A DNA stretch of 14,485 bases from Chryseobacterium gleum (GTDB lineage: Bacteria; Bacteroidota; Bacteroidia; Flavobacteriales_D; Sanyastnellaceae), in contig CAMDFE010000008.1 of the NCBI GenBank assembly GCA_945897395.1, forward strand, positions 1 to 14,485. Reading direction: 5' to 3'. Within the stretch, counting starts at the first letter, position 1. Every line of letters begins with the position of its first letter. Positions 13,675-14,485 of this stretch are shown here, piece after piece. The position numbers were made by a program, and so were the translations under genes. The notes below the pieces were generated by a model that did no database searches, was not told where the DNA came from, and saw only the letters and a program-made list of their open reading frames with translations.

Positions 13675-14485
13675 ATGAATCGCAAACTCCTACTCACATT
13701 GTGCATTTGGATCACAGCTGTCGCGGCTTGGGCTACTCACAATCGTGCGGGAGAAATCGTTTACGAGCATGTAAGTGGCTACACCTACAAAGTAACCATT
13801 AACACAATTACAAAGGCTAGCTCATTCGCAGCTGACCGTCCGTTTTTAAAAATTAGATGGGGCGACGAACCTTCAGGTACCTCGGAAAATCAGCTCGACA
13901 GTCTCGAACGCTCTCAATCAGTGATTTTAAGTTCGGGCGATGCCAAGAGAAATCAATATGTTGGATACCACACCTATGCTGGTCCAGGAGTATACTACCT
14001 CATAGTTGAAGATCCGAACCGTAACGATGGCGTTATTAATATTTTGAATTCGGTGAATCAAGTCTTCACTATACAAACCATGCTCGTCATCTCACCGGCA
14101 ACCGGACACAACAATTCAGTTCAGCTATTGAAATTGCCCATTGAGGATGCTTGTCTCAATCAACCCTGGATTCACAATCCCGTTGCGTTCGATCCGGATG
14201 GAGATTCCTTGGTATACTCGCTCGTGCCATGCATGGGTGCAGATGCGATAGCTCTGGCCGGCTGGTTACTACCGGACGCCAGTACTGTTAACGGTTCTGA
14301 TGTTTTCAGTATTGATTCTCAAACAGGTGATGTTACGTGGGTTGTTCCGCCATTAGCAGGTGAATTCAATATTGCAATTAAAATTGAAGAATTTCGAGAT
14401 GGATTATTAGTCGGGTATGTCATTCGCGACATGCAAATTACTGTTATAACCTGCAACAATCAGCCTCCTGTTATCGCTCCGCTTC
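13675..14485 (+). CDS. Large secreted surface protein, N-terminal part (3' end outside window)
   Basis: An ATG at 13675 opens a frame with no stop to the window edge (270 codons visible). It begins with a signal peptide (MNRKLLLTLCIWITAVAAWA, cleavage probably after residue 20) followed by THNRAGEIVYEHVSGYTYKV, then TKASSFAADRP and IRWGDE. This opening is familiar from large Bacteroidota surface proteins that often end in a gliding-motility-associated or T9SS type B sorting domain; the C-terminus is outside the window, so sorting type cannot be confirmed. Further along, AFDPDGDSLVYSLVP and IDSQTGDVTWVVPPLAGEF resemble cadherin- or Ig-like repeats of putative-Ig type, and VRDMQITV-like text (YVIRDMQITVITCNN) closes the module. 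The gene starts 36 bases after the protease stop on the same strand and may be co-transcribed with it. Likely role: adhesin or surface structure (inference). Confidence 0.85.
   Translation, partial: MNRKLLLTLCIWITAVAAWATHNRAGEIVYEHVSGYTYKVTINTITKASSFAADRPFLKIRWGDEPSGTSENQLDSLERSQSVILSSGDAKRNQYVGYHTYAGPGVYYLIVEDPNRNDGVINILNSVNQVFTIQTMLVISPATGHNNSVQLLKLPIEDACLNQPWIHNPVAFDPDGDSLVYSLVPCMGADAIALAGWLLPDASTVNGSDVFSIDSQTGDVTWVVPPLAGEFNIAIKIEEFRDGLLVGYVIRDMQITVITCNNQPPVIAPL

Overview
The window looks like a chromosomal segment of a member of the Bacteroidota, most likely Flavobacteriales (a Crocinitomicaceae/Cryomorphaceae-like lineage is a guess). The evidence is a fused MurF-alanine racemase, two predicted secreted proteins of type IX secretion (T9SS) style (one with a visible type A sorting domain), TAnnTTTG-type promoter boxes, absence of clear Shine-Dalgarno sites, a single-cysteine TraR/DksA protein, and an LspA with the long loop usual in this phylum. 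No phage, insertion sequence or CRISPR array is visible.

Left part (1-3208). The 3' end of a kynurenine 3-monooxygenase gene enters on the + strand and converges on a two-gene - strand unit, sharing a TTAA stop. That unit (read from 3208 down to 355) encodes a PorV/PorQ-like outer-membrane barrel and then, with a 17-base overlap, a secreted helix-hairpin-helix protein with a long, probably beta-barrel C-terminal part.

Middle (3209-10908). A tRNA-Leu(UAG) with its own hairpin terminator is followed at once by a tightly packed + strand operon: ileS, a Lys/Ala/Pro-repeat-tailed TraR/DksA protein, lspA and murF-alr (gaps of 5 and 11 bases, then a 4-base ATGA overlap). It links translation (Ile-tRNA), a possible RNA polymerase or nucleoid regulator, lipoprotein maturation and the D-Ala branch of peptidoglycan synthesis. 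IleRS carries GIHH in place of the class I HIGH signature, a first/third-position swap linked in published work to extreme mupirocin resistance in type 2 IleRS.

Right part (10909-14485). Two consecutive + strand genes for secreted proteins: a multidomain subtilisin-like protease (S8 domain, two Fn3-like domains, GEVED domain, T9SS type A sorting domain), in which the catalytic Asp position reads Glu, and the 5' part of a large cell-surface protein of the family that often ends in a gliding-motility/T9SS type B domain. The second gene runs off the window.

No gene-free stretch exceeds 300 bases. The largest gap between protein genes (3209-3426) holds the tRNA, a terminator and two promoter-like boxes.
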